Shown piece by piece: positions 62,667 through 64,000 of a stretch of DNA of 64,000 nt. The translations under genes and the position numbers were made by a program. This DNA comes from Kitasatospora cineracea. Lineage in GTDB: Bacteria; Actinomycetota; Actinomycetes; Streptomycetales; Streptomycetaceae. The DNA lies in the NCBI RefSeq assembly GCF_003751605.1, contig NZ_RJVJ01000001.1, positions 2,356,001 to 2,420,000 on the forward strand, in the 5' to 3' direction. Below the pieces are notes generated by a model, which was given only the letters and a program-made list of their open reading frames with translations, was not told the DNA's origin and made no database searches. Numbering within the stretch: the first letter of the stretch is position 1; each line of letters starts with the position of its first letter.

Positions 62667-63824
62667 GTGACTGTAGCGGGCAATGCGAACTTTCCAGTGG
62701 TCGGAGTCATCGGCGGCGGGCAGCTCGCCCGCATGATGCACCAGGCGGGCATCCCGCTGGGCATCCGCTTCAAACTCCTCGCCGACACCCCCCAGGAGTC
62801 GGCCGCGCAGGTGGTCGGCACCACCGTGCTCGGCGACTACCGCGACCTCGACACGCTGCGGGCCTTCGCCGCCGACTGCGACGTGATCACCTTCGACCAC
62901 GAGCACGTGCCCACCGAGCACCTGCGCACCCTCCAGGCCGAGGGCATCGCCGTCCGCCCGGGCCCGCACGCGCTGGTCAACGCCCAGGACAAGGGCGTCA
63001 TGCGGGCCCGGCTCGACTCCATCGGCGTCCCCTGCCCCCGGCACCGGCTGGTCGCCGACCCGGCCGACGTCACCGCCTTCGCCGAGGAGGGCGAGGGCTA
63101 CCCCGTCGTCCTGAAGACCGTCCGCGGCGGCTACGACGGCAAGGGCGTCTGGGTCGTGAAGGACGAGAGCGAGGCCGCCGCCCCCTTCCTGGCCGGCGTC
63201 CCCGTGCTCGCCGAGGAGAAGGTCGACTTCCTGCGCGAACTCGCCGCCGACGTGGTCCGCTCGCCCAGCGGCCAGGCCGTCGCCTACCCGGTCGTCGAGT
63301 CCGTCCAGGAGAACGGCATCTGCGCCGAGGTCACCGCCCCCGCGCCCGACCTCGACCCCGCCCTCTCCGACGAGGCCCAGCAGCTCGCCCTGCGGATCGC
63401 CGGCGAGCTCGACATCACCGGCCACCTCGCCGTCGAGCTCTTCCAGACCCGCGACGGCCGCATCCTGGTCAACGAACTCGCCATGCGCCCGCACAACTCC
63501 GGCCACTGGACCCAGGACGGCGCCGTCACCTCCCAGTTCGAGAACCACCTGCGCGCCGTCCTCGACCTCCCGCTCGGCGACCCCCGCCCCCGCGCCAAGT
63601 GGACCGTCATGGTCAACGTCCTCGGCGGCGACTACCCCGACATGTACCGCGCCTTCCTGCACTGCATGGCCCGCGACCCCGGCCTCAGGATCCACATGTA
63701 CGGAAAGGACGTGAAGCCCGGCCGCAAGGTCGGCCACGTCAACGTCTTCGGGGACGACCTCGAAGACGTCCGCGAGCGCGCCCGCCACGCGGCCGCCTAC
63801 CTGCGAGGAACGATCACCGATTGA
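62667..63824 (+). CDS. purK: 5-(carboxyamino)imidazole ribonucleotide synthase
   Basis: A 385-residue ATP-grasp enzyme carboxylating AIR to N5-CAIR in purine synthesis. Pre-ATP-grasp VGVIGGGQLARMM at residue 10, ITFDHEHVPTEHL near 76, ATP-binding VVLKTVRGGYDGKGVW near 150, and catalytic NELAMRPHNSGHWT near 270. GTG 62667 follows TATCCT (62654-62659) by 7 nt, so leaderless. purE, which usually follows, is not in the window; instead a tnpB fragment abuts the stop codon. Confidence 0.95.
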   Translation: MTVAGNANFPVVGVIGGGQLARMMHQAGIPLGIRFKLLADTPQESAAQVVGTTVLGDYRDLDTLRAFAADCDVITFDHEHVPTEHLRTLQAEGIAVRPGPHALVNAQDKGVMRARLDSIGVPCPRHRLVADPADVTAFAEEGEGYPVVLKTVRGGYDGKGVWVVKDESEAAAPFLAGVPVLAEEKVDFLRELAADVVRSPSGQAVAYPVVESVQENGICAEVTAPAPDLDPALSDEAQQLALRIAGELDITGHLAVELFQTRDGRILVNELAMRPHNSGHWTQDGAVTSQFENHLRAVLDLPLGDPRPRAKWTVMVNVLGGDYPDMYRAFLHCMARDPGLRIHMYGKDVKPGRKVGHVNVFGDDLEDVRERARHAAAYLRGTITD

Positions 63825-64000
63825 CCCGGAAGTCCCTTCGGCCTCGCGGCCGGGCCGCCGTGCGCGAGCACGGTGGCCGGGACGACTTCCTGCTTCGTCG
63901 ACGACTGCCCGCCCGGAGTGCTCCGTTGAGGTCCTACGCCGTCTCCACAGGCTGCAACCGCCAGTCCGGCGGCCAGGACGTTGCGCGCCGCGTTGACGTC
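63797..64000 (-). mobile_element. C-terminal end of an IS605-type tnpB with right-end hairpins
   Basis: Reading leftward from the window edge gives DVNAARNVLAAGLAV, then CGDGV, RSTPGGQSS and KQE, the standard C-terminus of streptomycete TnpB/OrfB. The first Asp is the third RuvC catalytic residue, and the nuclease core lies outside the window. The frame ends at 63797-63799, inside the last codons of purK. Just right of the purK stop are two hairpins: a GAAG-GGA-CTTC stem (63829-63840) and GGCC-GCGA-GGCC (63842-63853), consistent with the element's right end and omega-RNA region. TnpB is an RNA-guided nuclease helping its element persist. Confidence 0.8.

Overview
High-GC actinobacterial chromosome. 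The gene content (AfsQ1/AfsQ2/SigQ system, lone acyl-CoA carboxylase alpha/beta/epsilon set with MmpB, class III adenylate cyclase, GTG starts, short -10-to-start spacing at many genes) places it in Streptomycetaceae, Streptomyces or Kitasatospora; I cannot separate the two. Almost everything is core chromosome. The only mobile DNA is a TnpB fragment at the right edge, and the only clearly broken gene is a Uma2-like remnant near 6.6 kb. There are no tRNA or rRNA genes, no CRISPR array, no defence island and no biosynthetic cluster that I can support.

1-33.5 kb, nucleoside salvage and catabolism. A BMP-type nucleoside ABC importer (1-4776) runs into cytidine deaminase (cdd) and thymidine phosphorylase (deoA). 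Adenosine deaminase (add), uridine kinase, deoxyribose-phosphate aldolase (deoC) with two aldehyde dehydrogenase genes, purine nucleoside phosphorylase, a phosphosugar mutase and lpdA follow. Together they can import nucleosides, deaminate them, split them to (deoxy)ribose-1-phosphate, isomerise that to the 5-phosphate, cleave deoxyribose-5-phosphate to acetaldehyde plus glyceraldehyde-3-phosphate, and oxidise the acetaldehyde. Four of these loci carry the same palindrome, CTACGCGCGTAG or one base off, in their promoter regions. This is a putative local regulon; the nearby DeoR-family gene (33.7 kb) is a candidate regulator. The AfsQ1/AfsQ2/lipoprotein operon and divergent sigQ (13.4-17.0 kb), metG, an ABC exporter and several small regulator/target pairs are interspersed.

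33.7-48.9 kb. DeoR regulator, a stand-alone NRPS condensation-domain protein, then the acyl-CoA carboxylase block: accA2 (biotinylated alpha chain), Maf, MmpB, epsilon chain, beta chain (pccB), and birA, which biotinylates the alpha chain. A class III adenylate cyclase (cyaA) and a GAF-GGDEF diguanylate cyclase follow, then a TetR/DUF1772 pair with twin operators, and fdhD.

49.0-58.0 kb, histidine utilisation. hutH, an RpiR-type regulator, two small genes, then hutU, an M20-type amidohydrolase, hutF and hutI. This gives the formiminoglutamate-deiminase branch: histidine, urocanate, imidazolone propionate, formiminoglutamate, formylglutamate, glutamate. No recognisable hutG is present, and the M20 enzyme sits where the deformylase is needed.

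58.0-64.0 kb. POT peptide transporter, a two-component system, a GtrA-like membrane protein, purK, and the C-terminal end of an IS605-type tnpB running off the window.

I did not find a large undescribed system. The most valuable observations are the shared nucleoside operator with its promoter geometry, the palindrome over the hutH start codon, the dre-like site at 39.1 kb, the pseudo-aldehyde dehydrogenase paired with an active one, the orphan condensation domain, and the probable HutG replacement.
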